From positions 48,985-112,984 of the forward strand of contig NZ_CAXREX010000182.1 in assembly GCF_964229645.1 (NCBI RefSeq): a stretch of DNA of 64,000 nucleotides, given 5' to 3'. The stretch's first letter is position 1. Each line of letters starts with the position of its first letter. The position numbers were made by a program, and so were the translations under genes. The notes under the pieces are model-generated. The model saw only the letters and a list, made by a program, of their open reading frames with translations, ran no database searches and was not told where the DNA came from. The stretch comes from Nioella sp964229645. GTDB taxonomy: Bacteria; Pseudomonadota; Alphaproteobacteria; Rhodobacterales; Rhodobacteraceae. This document shows positions 43,234-51,481 of this stretch, one piece after another.

Positions 43234-44703
43234 ATGGGTATTTCCAAACTGCTGGTCGCCAATCGCGGCGAGATCGCGGCCCGCGTCCTGCGCACCGCCA
43301 AGGCGCGCGGCCTCGCCACCGCCGTCTTGCGGCACAACTCGGAACAGGAGGGACCGGCCCATCTGATTGCCGACGAGGTGGTGACCATCGAGGGCCCGAC
43401 CCCCGTGGCCGCCTATCTCGACATCCCCCAGATCGTCGAGGCGGCGCAACGGATCGGCGCGGACGCGGTGCATCCGGGCTATGGCTTCCTGTCGGAAAAC
43501 GCGGGCTTTGTCGCCGCGCTGGACAAGGCCGGGGTGACGTTTGTCGGCCCCACATCCGAGGTCATCGACCTGATGGGCGACAAGATCCGCGCCCGCGCCT
43601 TTGTCGAGGAGCGCGGCTTTCCGGTTGCCCCCTCGGCCATCGAGGATGACGACCCCGCTACATTTGTCGAACGCTCTCGCGCGGTTGGCTATCCGCTGCT
43701 GATCAAGCCCTCGGCGGGCGGTGGTGGCAAGGGGATGCGCGTCGTGCGCGAAGACGGCGCGCTGGAATCCGAAATCGAAACCGCCCGCCGCGAGGGCGAG
43801 CGCTATTTCGGCGACGGACGGCTGTTCGTCGAACGCTATATCGAACGCCCGCGCCATATCGAGGTGCAGGTGATGGGGGACGGGCAGGGGAATGTGGTGC
43901 ATTTCTGGGAACGCGAATGCTCGATCCAGCGCCGGTTCCAGAAGATCATCGAGGAAACGCCATCCCCGGCGCTGACCCCCGAACAGCGGGACGAGATCTG
44001 TGAAACCGCCGCCGGGATTGCCCGCGCCGTCAAATATCGCGGCGCTGGCACGGTCGAGTTCATCTATGCGCAGGACGGCGCCTTCTATTTCCTGGAAATG
44101 AACACCCGCCTTCAGGTCGAACATCCGGTGACCGAGATGGTGACCGGCTTCGACCTTGTCGCCGAACAGCTGCGCATCGCGGCGGGCGAGGGGCTGAGCG
44201 CCGCACAGGCCGATATTGCGCAGAACGGTCATTCGATCGAACTGCGCATTTGCGCCGAGGACGCGACGGAAGATTTTCGCCCCGCCATCGGCGACATCCT
44301 TCTGCTGGACGAGCCGCAGGGCGCGGGCGTGCGGGTGGACAGCGGCATTCTGGGCGGTGGCAAGGTGACGACCGATTTCGACCCGATGCTGTCCAAGCTG
44401 ATCGTGCACGGCTCGGACCGGGCCGAGGCCATCGCCCGCGCGCGTCAGGCGGTTCGGAATTACGTGATCCTCGGGGTGACGACCAATACCGGCTATCTCG
44501 ATGCGATCCTTGCGCATCCGGATTTCGCCTCGGGCAATGTCTCGACCGGGTTTCTGGCCGAGCAGGCCGAGGCGCTGACCGCGCCGGGCGAAGATGTGAC
44601 CGAGCTGCTGATGGCGGTCGCCGCCCTGTCGGATGAACGGCTGGTGAGCGACGTGATGCAGATACCCGAGATGCACCGGAAAATGGGCGGGTGGAGAAAC
44701 TGA
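43234..44703 (+). CDS. Biotin carboxylase subunit without carrier domain, carboxylase 2
   Basis: A 489-residue biotin carboxylase: KLLVANRGEIAARVLR, SAGGGGKGMR (about residue 165) and EMNTRLQVEHPVTEM (about 285). It ends after the C-terminal BC lid; the carrier is on the next gene. ATG 43234 is six bases after AAAGGA; in-frame ATGs at 43219 (ATGA overlap with atuA-like) and 43231 are alternatives. It carboxylates biotin on the carrier protein at 44703 for transfer by the 45209 subunit. Confidence 0.9.
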   Translation: MGISKLLVANRGEIAARVLRTAKARGLATAVLRHNSEQEGPAHLIADEVVTIEGPTPVAAYLDIPQIVEAAQRIGADAVHPGYGFLSENAGFVAALDKAGVTFVGPTSEVIDLMGDKIRARAFVEERGFPVAPSAIEDDDPATFVERSRAVGYPLLIKPSAGGGGKGMRVVREDGALESEIETARREGERYFGDGRLFVERYIERPRHIEVQVMGDGQGNVVHFWERECSIQRRFQKIIEETPSPALTPEQRDEICETAAGIARAVKYRGAGTVEFIYAQDGAFYFLEMNTRLQVEHPVTEMVTGFDLVAEQLRIAAGEGLSAAQADIAQNGHSIELRICAEDATEDFRPAIGDILLLDEPQGAGVRVDSGILGGGKVTTDFDPMLSKLIVHGSDRAEAIARARQAVRNYVILGVTTNTGYLDAILAHPDFASGNVSTGFLAEQAEALTAPGEDVTELLMAVAALSDERLVSDVMQIPEMHRKMGGWRN

Positions 44704-45206
44704 TGCGGCGGATATACCAGATCGACGGCGACGAAACCGAATGCTGGCTGTCCCATGACGGCAATCGTTTTATCCTCAACACGCCCGATGGCGCGGTTCC
44801 CTGCCAATTGGACCCCACCGGGGCGCCCGGTGGCCATGTGCTGCGGGCGCGCGGACGCGTGCAGGACGTGCGGCTGGCCGTCGGCCCTGACGCGACTTTT
44901 GTGCATATGAACGGGCGGACCTACGCGATCGGGCGGATCGATCCCGCCGAGCGTCTGGCCGGACGCGATGGCGGCGCCGCCGATGACCGCATCGTCGCAC
45001 CGATGCCCGGCGTGGTCGTGTTGGTGAACGCAAAGCCCGGCGATCACGTCAAGGAAGGCCAGCGGTTGCTTGTCATCGAAAGCATGAAACTCGAAACCAG
45101 CCTGACCGCGCCGCGCGACGGCGTGGTGGCCGAAATACCATTTGCCGAGGGCGACAGTTTCGGGCTGAAGGCCACGCTTGCCCTGCTGGCGCCGGAGGAG
45201 GAGTGA
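44703..45206 (+). CDS. Biotin carboxyl carrier protein, carboxylase 2
   Basis: A 167-residue protein. The N-terminal ~95 residues (RRIYQIDGDETECWL onward) resemble the linker/BT domain of carboxylase alpha chains. The C-terminal ~75 residues are a biotinyl domain with IESMKLETSL, whose Lys would carry biotin. The start overlaps the BC stop (TGATG), with GGAG seven to eight bases before; a GTG at 44691 is an alternative. Together with the BC gene it equals a methylcrotonyl/geranyl-type alpha subunit cut between BC and BT domains. Confidence 0.88.
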   Translation: MRRIYQIDGDETECWLSHDGNRFILNTPDGAVPCQLDPTGAPGGHVLRARGRVQDVRLAVGPDATFVHMNGRTYAIGRIDPAERLAGRDGGAADDRIVAPMPGVVVLVNAKPGDHVKEGQRLLVIESMKLETSLTAPRDGVVAEIPFAEGDSFGLKATLALLAPEEE

Positions 45207-45208
45207 CC

Positions 45209-46816
45209 ATGCGCCGGATCGAAAGCCAGATCGACACCAATGCCCCTGACTTCAGGGTCAATCACGCGGCCATGTCCGCGCGGCTGAAAGAGTTTCACGC
45301 CCGCCAGCACGCGGCGCGTTTCGAACGCCCGCAACGCGACGTCGATCGCCTTGAGCGCCAGAACAAGCTGGGCGTGCGCGAACGGCTGAAGCTGCTGCTG
45401 GACCCCGGCACGCCGTTCCTGGAATTTTCCACCCTCGCCGCCTGCCGCGAATATGACGGCGCGGTGCCCGGTGCCGCGGTGGTGACGGGCATCGGCATCG
45501 TGCAGGGGCGCGAGGTCGCCATTCACGCCAACGACGCCAGCGTCAAGGGCGGCGCATGGTATCCCCATACCGTCAAGAAGATCGTGCGGCTTCTGGATGT
45601 GGCATTGGAAAACCGCCTGCCGGTTGTCCATATCTGCGACAGCGCCGGCGGCTTCCTGCCGTTGCAGCACGGAGTCTTTCCCGACCGCTATCTGGGCGGG
45701 CGGGTCTTCCGCAATCAGGTCAAGCTGAGCCAGGCCAACATCCCGCAGATCGCGGTGGTCGGCGGGCATTGCACGGCCGGCGGGGCCTATGTGCCGACGC
45801 TCAGCGATTACAACATCATCATCGAAGGCACCGGGGCGATTTTCCTTGGCGGTCCGCCGCTGGTCAAGGCCGCGACCGGCGAAGAGGTCGGCGTTCAGGA
45901 GCTGGGCGGGGCGGTGATGCATACCTCGGTCTCGGGCACCGGCGATTACCGCGCCGCCACCGAACAGCACGCTTTTTCACTGGCGCGCGAGATTGTCAGC
46001 CAGTGGACGCGCCCGCCGAAAACGATCATCGAAACCGTCGCCTGTGAAGCGCCGTATTACGACCCCAAGGAACTCTACGGGATCATCCCCAAGGACCGGA
46101 AAACCCAGTTCGACATGCGCGAGGTTCTGGCCCGGATCGTGGATGGCTCGCGGTTTCACGAATACCAGCCTGACTACGGCACCACGATGATCTGCGGCTA
46201 TGCCCATATCTGGGGCTACAAGGTGGGGATTCTGGCCAACAACGGGGTGCTGTTCAACGACAGTTCGCTCAAGGCCGCGCATTTCATGCAGCTGTGCAAC
46301 CAGAACCGCACGCCTCTGGTCTTTTTCCAGAACATCACCGGCTACATGGTGGGGCGCGAATACGAGGAACGCGGCATCGCCAAGGACGGCGCCAAGATGC
46401 TGATGGCGCAGGGCGGGTCGGTGGTGCCGAAATTCACCGTGATCGCCAATGCCTCATACGGCGCGGGCAATTACGGCATGTGCGGACGGGCCTGGGATGC
46501 GCGCACGCTGTTCATGTGGCCGCAGGCGGAAATCGGCGTGATGGGCGCGGATCAGGCCGCCAATACCATGGCCGACGTCAAGATCCGGCAGCTTCAGCGC
46601 GAGGGCAAGGAGTTGAGCGAAGAGGAAATCGCCGCGATCCGCGATCCGGTGCTGGAGAAATTCCGGCGCGATGTCGAAGCCTATACCTCGACCTCGGAAT
46701 TGTGGGACGACGGCATCCTCGACCCGGCGGATACACGCAACGCGCTCGGCATGTCGATTTCGGCCTCGCTGAACGCGCCGATCGACGATCCGCATTACGG
46801 GATATTCCGGCTGTGA
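45209..46816 (+). CDS. Acyl-CoA carboxylase beta subunit (AtuC-like), carboxylase 2
   Basis: A 535-residue carboxyltransferase with NDASVKGGAWYPHTVKK, CTAGGAYVPT, NASYGAGNYGMCGRAWD and MGADQAANTM. The substrate loop RYLGGRVFRNQ differs from the HFG-F pattern of the other two copies, which suggests another acyl chain. GGAGGAGGAG lies just before ATG 45209. Position next to atuA-like makes a geranyl-CoA-carboxylase-like role reasonable. It is the last gene of this operon, convergent with the PaaY-like gene after 19 bases. Confidence 0.88.
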   Translation: MRRIESQIDTNAPDFRVNHAAMSARLKEFHARQHAARFERPQRDVDRLERQNKLGVRERLKLLLDPGTPFLEFSTLAACREYDGAVPGAAVVTGIGIVQGREVAIHANDASVKGGAWYPHTVKKIVRLLDVALENRLPVVHICDSAGGFLPLQHGVFPDRYLGGRVFRNQVKLSQANIPQIAVVGGHCTAGGAYVPTLSDYNIIIEGTGAIFLGGPPLVKAATGEEVGVQELGGAVMHTSVSGTGDYRAATEQHAFSLAREIVSQWTRPPKTIIETVACEAPYYDPKELYGIIPKDRKTQFDMREVLARIVDGSRFHEYQPDYGTTMICGYAHIWGYKVGILANNGVLFNDSSLKAAHFMQLCNQNRTPLVFFQNITGYMVGREYEERGIAKDGAKMLMAQGGSVVPKFTVIANASYGAGNYGMCGRAWDARTLFMWPQAEIGVMGADQAANTMADVKIRQLQREGKELSEEEIAAIRDPVLEKFRRDVEAYTSTSELWDDGILDPADTRNALGMSISASLNAPIDDPHYGIFRL

Positions 46817-46835
46817 CCGTCCGGGATTCGGCGCA

Positions 46836-47447
46836 TCAGGTCGTCTGCTGCCGCGCCTCCTGAATGGACACCACATCAGAGGCCGCCATCTCGGGCCGGT
46901 CGGCCTCGACCGCGTTCAGCGGGTCGACGGGTTTCAAACCTGCCAGACAGTCGCGCGCCAGTTGCTGATATTCGGCGGTTCCACGGGTTTTCCACGCGAC
47001 TTCCTTCTCGGTGACCTCGCGGATCACCTTTGCCGGCGCTCCGACCACCATCGAACGCGGCGGGATCACCGTTTCCCCCCGCACAAACGCCTGCGCGCCG
47101 ACAATCGATTCCGCGCCAAGCTCCACGCCGTCCATGATGACGGCATTCATGCCCACCAAAGCATTCCGGCCGACGGTGCACCCGTGCAGAATCGCGCCAT
47201 GGCCGATATGACCGTTGGTTTCGACCACCGCATCGCGGCCCGGGAAGGAATGGAGGATGCAATTGTCCTGAACATTGGCCCCGTCACCGATCACGATCCT
47301 GCCGAAATCGCCCCGCAGGCTTGCGCCGGGTCCGATATAGCACCCCTGACCGAGTATGACATTTCCGATCAGCACCGCCTGGGGATGAACGAATGTCCCC
47401 TCGGGCACAACGGGAACGAAGCCTTTGAATTGATAGCAATTGGCCAT
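46836..47447 (-). CDS. PaaY/CaiE-like hexapeptide-repeat protein
   Basis: A 203-residue left-handed beta-helix protein of the gamma-carbonic-anhydrase-like family. Repeats run from VHPQAVLIGNVILG to GAPAKVIREVTEKE. The metal-ligand His residues appear in the ILHSF, GHIGHGAILHG segments. The C-terminal EVAWKTRGTAEYQQLA region is as in PaaY, a thioesterase acting in phenylacetate degradation, and CaiE. No phenylacetate genes are present here, so it probably hydrolyses a blocked CoA intermediate of the local pathway. Operator copy 4 lies upstream. Confidence 0.85.
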   Translation of the reverse strand: MANCYQFKGFVPVVPEGTFVHPQAVLIGNVILGQGCYIGPGASLRGDFGRIVIGDGANVQDNCILHSFPGRDAVVETNGHIGHGAILHGCTVGRNALVGMNAVIMDGVELGAESIVGAQAFVRGETVIPPRSMVVGAPAKVIREVTEKEVAWKTRGTAEYQQLARDCLAGLKPVDPLNAVEADRPEMAASDVVSIQEARQQTT

Positions 47448-47583
47448 TGTTCTTTTCCTTTTTCGGGCTGGGCGTCTCTGGAGTCCGGCTTCGGGCGCCC
47501 GATGTTCAACAACCGCCTTTCCAGCTCACGTGCGGGCCGGAAGGCCGAAGGCGGTGCGCCGTTTCAGAAGGCGCGGCACGATT

Positions 47584-47612
47584 ATTCAAACACATGTTAG
47601 AAAATTCGGCAA
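47584..47612 (-). promoter_or_regulatory. Promoter of the PaaY-like gene
   Basis: Minus strand -35 TTGCCG (47607-47612) and -10 TTGAAT (47584-47589), 17-base spacing, with the same operator offset as the promoters at 25.95 and 40.53 kb. Confidence 0.45.
47586..47601. promoter_or_regulatory. 16-bp operator, copy 4
   Basis: TCAAACACATGTTAGA, identical to copy 3. It lies 139 bases upstream of the PaaY-like start. Confidence 0.68.
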
Positions 47613-47634
47613 GGATCGCTCCGCTGCGTCGATG

Positions 47635-47664
47635 TTGACACTGTCTGGCGGCAGGATGTAAAAT
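47635..47664 (+). promoter_or_regulatory. Sigma-70-type promoter of the thiolase/carboxylase operon
   Basis: TTGACA (47635-47640) and TAAAAT (47659-47664) with an 18-base spacer. Operator copy 5 begins at the last base of the -10, where a bound repressor would block initiation. Confidence 0.55.
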
Positions 47665-47679
47665 CTAACAAGTGGTAGA
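47664..47679. promoter_or_regulatory. 16-bp operator, copy 5
   Basis: TCTAACAAGTGGTAGA: left arm consensus, right arm with one mismatch. It overlaps the start region of the thiolase promoter. Confidence 0.62.
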
Positions 47680-47733
47680 AAATGGACCGGCGCGCGACTC
47701 ATGTCGCCCGGCTCGAACGCGGGAGCGAGAGAA

Positions 47734-48918
47734 ATGTCAGAGAAAGCCCATGTCGTCGGCGTCGGGATGGTGCCGTTCCAGAAGCCGGGAAAATCCGACA
47801 GCTATGATGTCATGGCAATTGCGGCCACCCGCTCCGCGCTGGCCGACGCGGGGCTGGATTATGGCAAGATCGAGCAGGCCTATGTGGGCTATGTCTACGG
47901 CGACAGCACCTGCGGCCAGCGCGCCCTGTACCAGGTCGGCATGACCGGCATTCCGGTCGTGAACGTGAACAACAACTGCTCGACCGGGTCATCCGCCCTG
48001 TTCCTGGCCCGCCAGGCCGTCGAAAGCGGCGCGGTGGACTGCGCTCTGGCGCTTGGATTCGAACAGATGCAGCCCGGCGCCATCGGCGCGATGTTCCATG
48101 ACCGAGTCAGCCCGTTTGCGGCGTTTGACGAAGAAACCGACGACCTCGTGGGCAATCCGGAGATCCCGCTGGCGCTTCGCTATTTCGGCGGCGCCGGCAA
48201 GGCGCATATGGAGGAGTTCGGCACACCGCTGGAAACCTTCGCGAAAATCCGCGCCAAGGCCAGCCGCCATGCGGCCAAAAACCCGGTGGCCCTGTTCCGG
48301 CAGGAGGTAACACCCGAAGATGTCATGGCCGCGCAGGTCGTCTGGCCCGGCGTGATGACCAAGCTGATGGCCTGCCCGCCGACCTGCGGCGCGGCTGCGG
48401 CAATCGTCTGTTCCAAGGAATTTGCCGACAAGCACGGCCTCGACAGCTCGGTGCGGATCGCGGCTCAGGCCATGACGACGGACGGCCCGGAAACCTTCGA
48501 TGCGCACGACATGCGCGAGGTGGTCGGCTTCTCGATGGCCAAGCGCGCCGCCGATCAGGTCTATGAGGCCGCGGGCATCGGGCCGGACGACGTGGACGTG
48601 ATCGAACTGCACGATTGCTTTGCCCATAACGAGCTTATCACCTACGAGGCGCTTGGCCTGTGCGGACGCGGCGAGGCGGCGAAATTCGTCGACGACGGCG
48701 ACAACACCTATGGCGGGAAATACGTGACAAACCCCTCCGGTGGTCTGTTGTCCAAGGGCCATCCGCTCGGAGCAACGGGCCTTGCGCAATGCACCGAGCT
48801 TGTCCAGCAACTGCGCGGCCAGGCCGATGCGCGTCAGGTCGACGGCGCGCGTCTGGCGCTTCAGCACAATCTGGGCCTCGGCGGGGCCTGTGTGACCACG
48901 CTTTATGAAAAAGTCTGA
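47734..48918 (+). CDS. SCP-x/lipid-transfer-type thiolase
   Basis: A 394-residue thiolase of the sterol-carrier-protein-x branch, which acts on branched or bulky 3-oxoacyl-CoA. NNNCSTGSSA (about residue 85) contains the nucleophilic Cys, HDCFAHNEL (about 300) and SKGHPLGATG (about 345) the other catalytic blocks. ATG 47734 has GGGAGCGAGAG before it; an upstream ATG at 47701 is less likely. It is the first gene of a plus-strand operon with SDR, carboxylase, hydratase and dehydrogenase genes and would release acetyl- or propionyl-CoA. Confidence 0.88.
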   Translation: MSEKAHVVGVGMVPFQKPGKSDSYDVMAIAATRSALADAGLDYGKIEQAYVGYVYGDSTCGQRALYQVGMTGIPVVNVNNNCSTGSSALFLARQAVESGAVDCALALGFEQMQPGAIGAMFHDRVSPFAAFDEETDDLVGNPEIPLALRYFGGAGKAHMEEFGTPLETFAKIRAKASRHAAKNPVALFRQEVTPEDVMAAQVVWPGVMTKLMACPPTCGAAAAIVCSKEFADKHGLDSSVRIAAQAMTTDGPETFDAHDMREVVGFSMAKRAADQVYEAAGIGPDDVDVIELHDCFAHNELITYEALGLCGRGEAAKFVDDGDNTYGGKYVTNPSGGLLSKGHPLGATGLAQCTELVQQLRGQADARQVDGARLALQHNLGLGGACVTTLYEKV

Positions 48919-48942
48919 CAGCGCCCTTCGGGAGGACAGACC

Positions 48943-49773
48943 ATGACCGACAAACTCGACGGGCGCGTGGCGCTGGTCTCCGGCTCGGGCCGGGGCATCG
49001 GGCGGGAGATCGCGCTCAAGCTGGCCTCGGAAGGGGCACGGATCGTGGTCAACGATCTGGATGCCGACCCGGCCAATGAAACCGCCGAGGCGATCCGTGC
49101 CGCCGGCGGCGAAGCCGAGGTCTGCGCCGGCAGCGTGACCGAGGACGGCTTTGCCGAACGGTTCATCAGGACCGGCGTCGACAGCTTCGGCGGGCTGGAC
49201 ATCATCGTGAACAACGCCGGCTATACCTGGGACAGCGTCGTTCAGAAGATGACCGACGAGCAATGGCAGGCGATCATCGACGTGCACCTGACCGCGCCCT
49301 TCAGGATCCTGCGCGCCGCCCAGCCGGTGATCAGCGCCAGAGCCAAGGAAGAAGCCGCCGCCGGGCAAGAGGTGTTCCGCAAGGTGGTCAACATCTCGTC
49401 CATCGCGGGCACCGGCGGCAATGCGGGCCAGATCAACTATGCCGCCGCCAAGGCCGGTATCCTCGGGGTCACCCGGACGATGGCCAAGGAATGGGGCCGT
49501 TACAAGGTCAACGTCAATGCCGTGGCCTTCGGGCCGATCCGCACCCGCCTGACCGAAGGCAGCGCCGATGGCGACAGCACGATCAAGGTCGAGGAAAAGG
49601 AAATCAAGGTCGGCGTGAACCCCGATCTGCTGTCCCAGATGGAACGGATGATCCCGCTGGGCCGGGTCGGCACACCGCAAGAGGCCGCCGGCGCGGTCTA
49701 TCTGTTCTGCACCCCTGAATCGAACTTCATCTCGGGCCAGCACATCATCTGCGGCGGCGGCTTCGTGATCTAG
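48943..49773 (+). CDS. FabG-like SDR, 3-hydroxyacyl-CoA dehydrogenase candidate
   Basis: A 276-residue short-chain dehydrogenase: GSGRGIGREIA (about residue 14), NNAGYTW, NISSIAG and YAAAK catalytic residues, ending FISGQHIICGGGF. It carries a lysine/glutamate-rich insert near residue 205 (VEEKEIK). GGGAGGACAGACC lies before the ATG. Being directly downstream of the thiolase, it most simply oxidises the 3-hydroxyacyl-CoA to the thiolase substrate. Confidence 0.87.
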   Translation: MTDKLDGRVALVSGSGRGIGREIALKLASEGARIVVNDLDADPANETAEAIRAAGGEAEVCAGSVTEDGFAERFIRTGVDSFGGLDIIVNNAGYTWDSVVQKMTDEQWQAIIDVHLTAPFRILRAAQPVISARAKEEAAAGQEVFRKVVNISSIAGTGGNAGQINYAAAKAGILGVTRTMAKEWGRYKVNVNAVAFGPIRTRLTEGSADGDSTIKVEEKEIKVGVNPDLLSQMERMIPLGRVGTPQEAAGAVYLFCTPESNFISGQHIICGGGFVI

Positions 49774-49824
49774 CACCGGCCGCCCTGGCCGCGTCTTCGG
49801 GTCCTGGCTGGCAACTGACATTTC

Positions 49825-49849
49825 CGGGCAGCCGCATGACGGTTGCCCG
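49825..49849 (+). other. Intra-operon RNA hairpin
   Basis: CGGGCAGCCG and CGGTTGCCCG form a ten-base-pair stem with one G-U pair around a CATGA loop, in the 99-base gap before the carboxyltransferase gene. No T-tract follows, so it may be a processing or stability element rather than a terminator. Confidence 0.35.
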
Positions 49850-49872
49850 ACCTGTAACAGGGTATCCGATCC

Positions 49873-51471
49873 ATGGCGCGTCTCGAAACAACGGTACTCA
49901 CAGCATCCGAGAGCTACGCCCGCAATCATGCAGCGCAAAGCGACCGCGTCGAGACCCTGCGCGCGCGGATCGCCGAGGCCACCTCGGGCGGGCGCCCCGA
50001 CATGGTCGAACGTCACCGCAAGCGCGGCAAGCTTCTGGTCCGCGACCGGATCGACCTGCTGGTGGACCCCGGCACCGCGTTTCTGGAGCTGTCCTCGCTC
50101 GCAGCCTATGGCCAATACGGCGGCGAGGTTCCCGGCTCCGGGATCGTCACCGGCATCGGTATGGTCCATGGGCTGCCCTGCATGGTGATCGCCAATGATG
50201 CCACCGTAAAGGGCGGCTCGTTCTACCATGAGACCGTGCAGAAACACATCCGCGGCCAGGAAATCGCGGCGGAAAACCGGCTGCCCTGCCTCTATCTGGT
50301 GGATTGCGGCGGGGCCTATCTGCCCGAACAGGACCGGGTCTTTCCCGGCGCCCGGCATTTCGGCAATTCCTTCTATCGCCAGACCAACATGTCGGCCAGC
50401 GGCTTGCCGCAGATCTCGGCCGTCTTCGGCGGCTGCACGGCGGGCGGGGCCTATATCCCCGCGCTGTCGGACGAGGTCATCATGGTGCGGGGCAACGCCC
50501 GCATCCATCTGGGCGGTCCGTCGATCGTCAAGGTGGCGATCAACGAAGAGGTCGATGGCGAAACGCTGGGCGGGGCCGAGATGCATGCGCGCGTCTCGGG
50601 CGTCTGCGACCATCTGGCCGAGGACGAATACCATGCCCTGGCGCTGATGCGCGACATCGTCGCCGAGCTTGGCCAATCGCGTCCGATGCAGCCCGACACG
50701 GCCCCCGAAGGGCCCTTGCATGACCCGTCCGAATTGCTCGGCATCATCAGCGCCGACCGCAAGGAACCCTACGACATGCGCGAGGTTCTGCTGCGCATGA
50801 TCGACGCCGGCGAATTCCGCGAATTCAAGCCCGGCTGGGGCGAAACGCTGGTCTGCGGCACCGCGCGCATCCACGGCTATCGCGTGGGAATCCTCGCCAA
50901 TAACGGCGCGCTCTTGTCCGAGAGTTCGCTGAAGGGTGCGCAGTTCGTGTCGATGTGCGACCAGCGGAACATCCCGCTTCTGTTCCTGCACAACATATCG
51001 GGCTTCATGGTCGGGACGGAAGCGGAGCGCGGCGGCATCGCCAAGGACAGCGCCAAGCTGGTTTATGCCATGTCGGTGGCCAAGGTGCCGCGCCTGTCCG
51101 TCCTTCTGGGCGGCTCTTACGGGGCGGGCAATTACGGCATGTGCGGGCGCGGGTTCGCGCCGAATTTCCTGTTTGCCTGGCCCACGGCGGAACTGGCCAC
51201 CATGTCCGCCGACATCGCCACCAACGTGATGCTGGAGCTGCGCCGCCAGAAGGGTGGCGAGCTTGCGAAGCTGGAGGCCGACCTGGCGCAGATCGAGGCG
51301 CAGGTGCGCGCCCAGTACGGCGAACAGTCCGACCCCTATTATGCCACCTCGCGGCTCTGGGACGACGGGCTGATCGAACCAGGCCAGACCCGCGATATTC
51401 TGGGCCTGTGCCTGGCCATCGTCTCATCGGTGCCCGGGGCAGGGCGCCACACGCCGGTTTTCAGAATGTGA
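49873..51471 (+). CDS. Acyl-CoA carboxylase beta subunit, carboxylase 3
   Basis: A 532-residue carboxyltransferase with NDATVKGGSFYHETVQKH, CTAGGAYIPA, GGSYGAGNYGMCGRGF and an ending TPVFRM. It is of the methylcrotonyl-CoA carboxylase beta size and order. It pairs with the alpha subunit at 52270, a hydratase gene lying between them, the LiuB-LiuC-LiuD type gene order. The ribosome-binding site is weak (AGGG 14 bases upstream). Leucine-type 3-methylcrotonyl-CoA carboxylation is the first guess. Confidence 0.9.
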   Translation: MARLETTVLTASESYARNHAAQSDRVETLRARIAEATSGGRPDMVERHRKRGKLLVRDRIDLLVDPGTAFLELSSLAAYGQYGGEVPGSGIVTGIGMVHGLPCMVIANDATVKGGSFYHETVQKHIRGQEIAAENRLPCLYLVDCGGAYLPEQDRVFPGARHFGNSFYRQTNMSASGLPQISAVFGGCTAGGAYIPALSDEVIMVRGNARIHLGGPSIVKVAINEEVDGETLGGAEMHARVSGVCDHLAEDEYHALALMRDIVAELGQSRPMQPDTAPEGPLHDPSELLGIISADRKEPYDMREVLLRMIDAGEFREFKPGWGETLVCGTARIHGYRVGILANNGALLSESSLKGAQFVSMCDQRNIPLLFLHNISGFMVGTEAERGGIAKDSAKLVYAMSVAKVPRLSVLLGGSYGAGNYGMCGRGFAPNFLFAWPTAELATMSADIATNVMLELRRQKGGELAKLEADLAQIEAQVRAQYGEQSDPYYATSRLWDDGLIEPGQTRDILGLCLAIVSSVPGAGRHTPVFRM

Positions 51472-51481
51472 GGCCAATACC

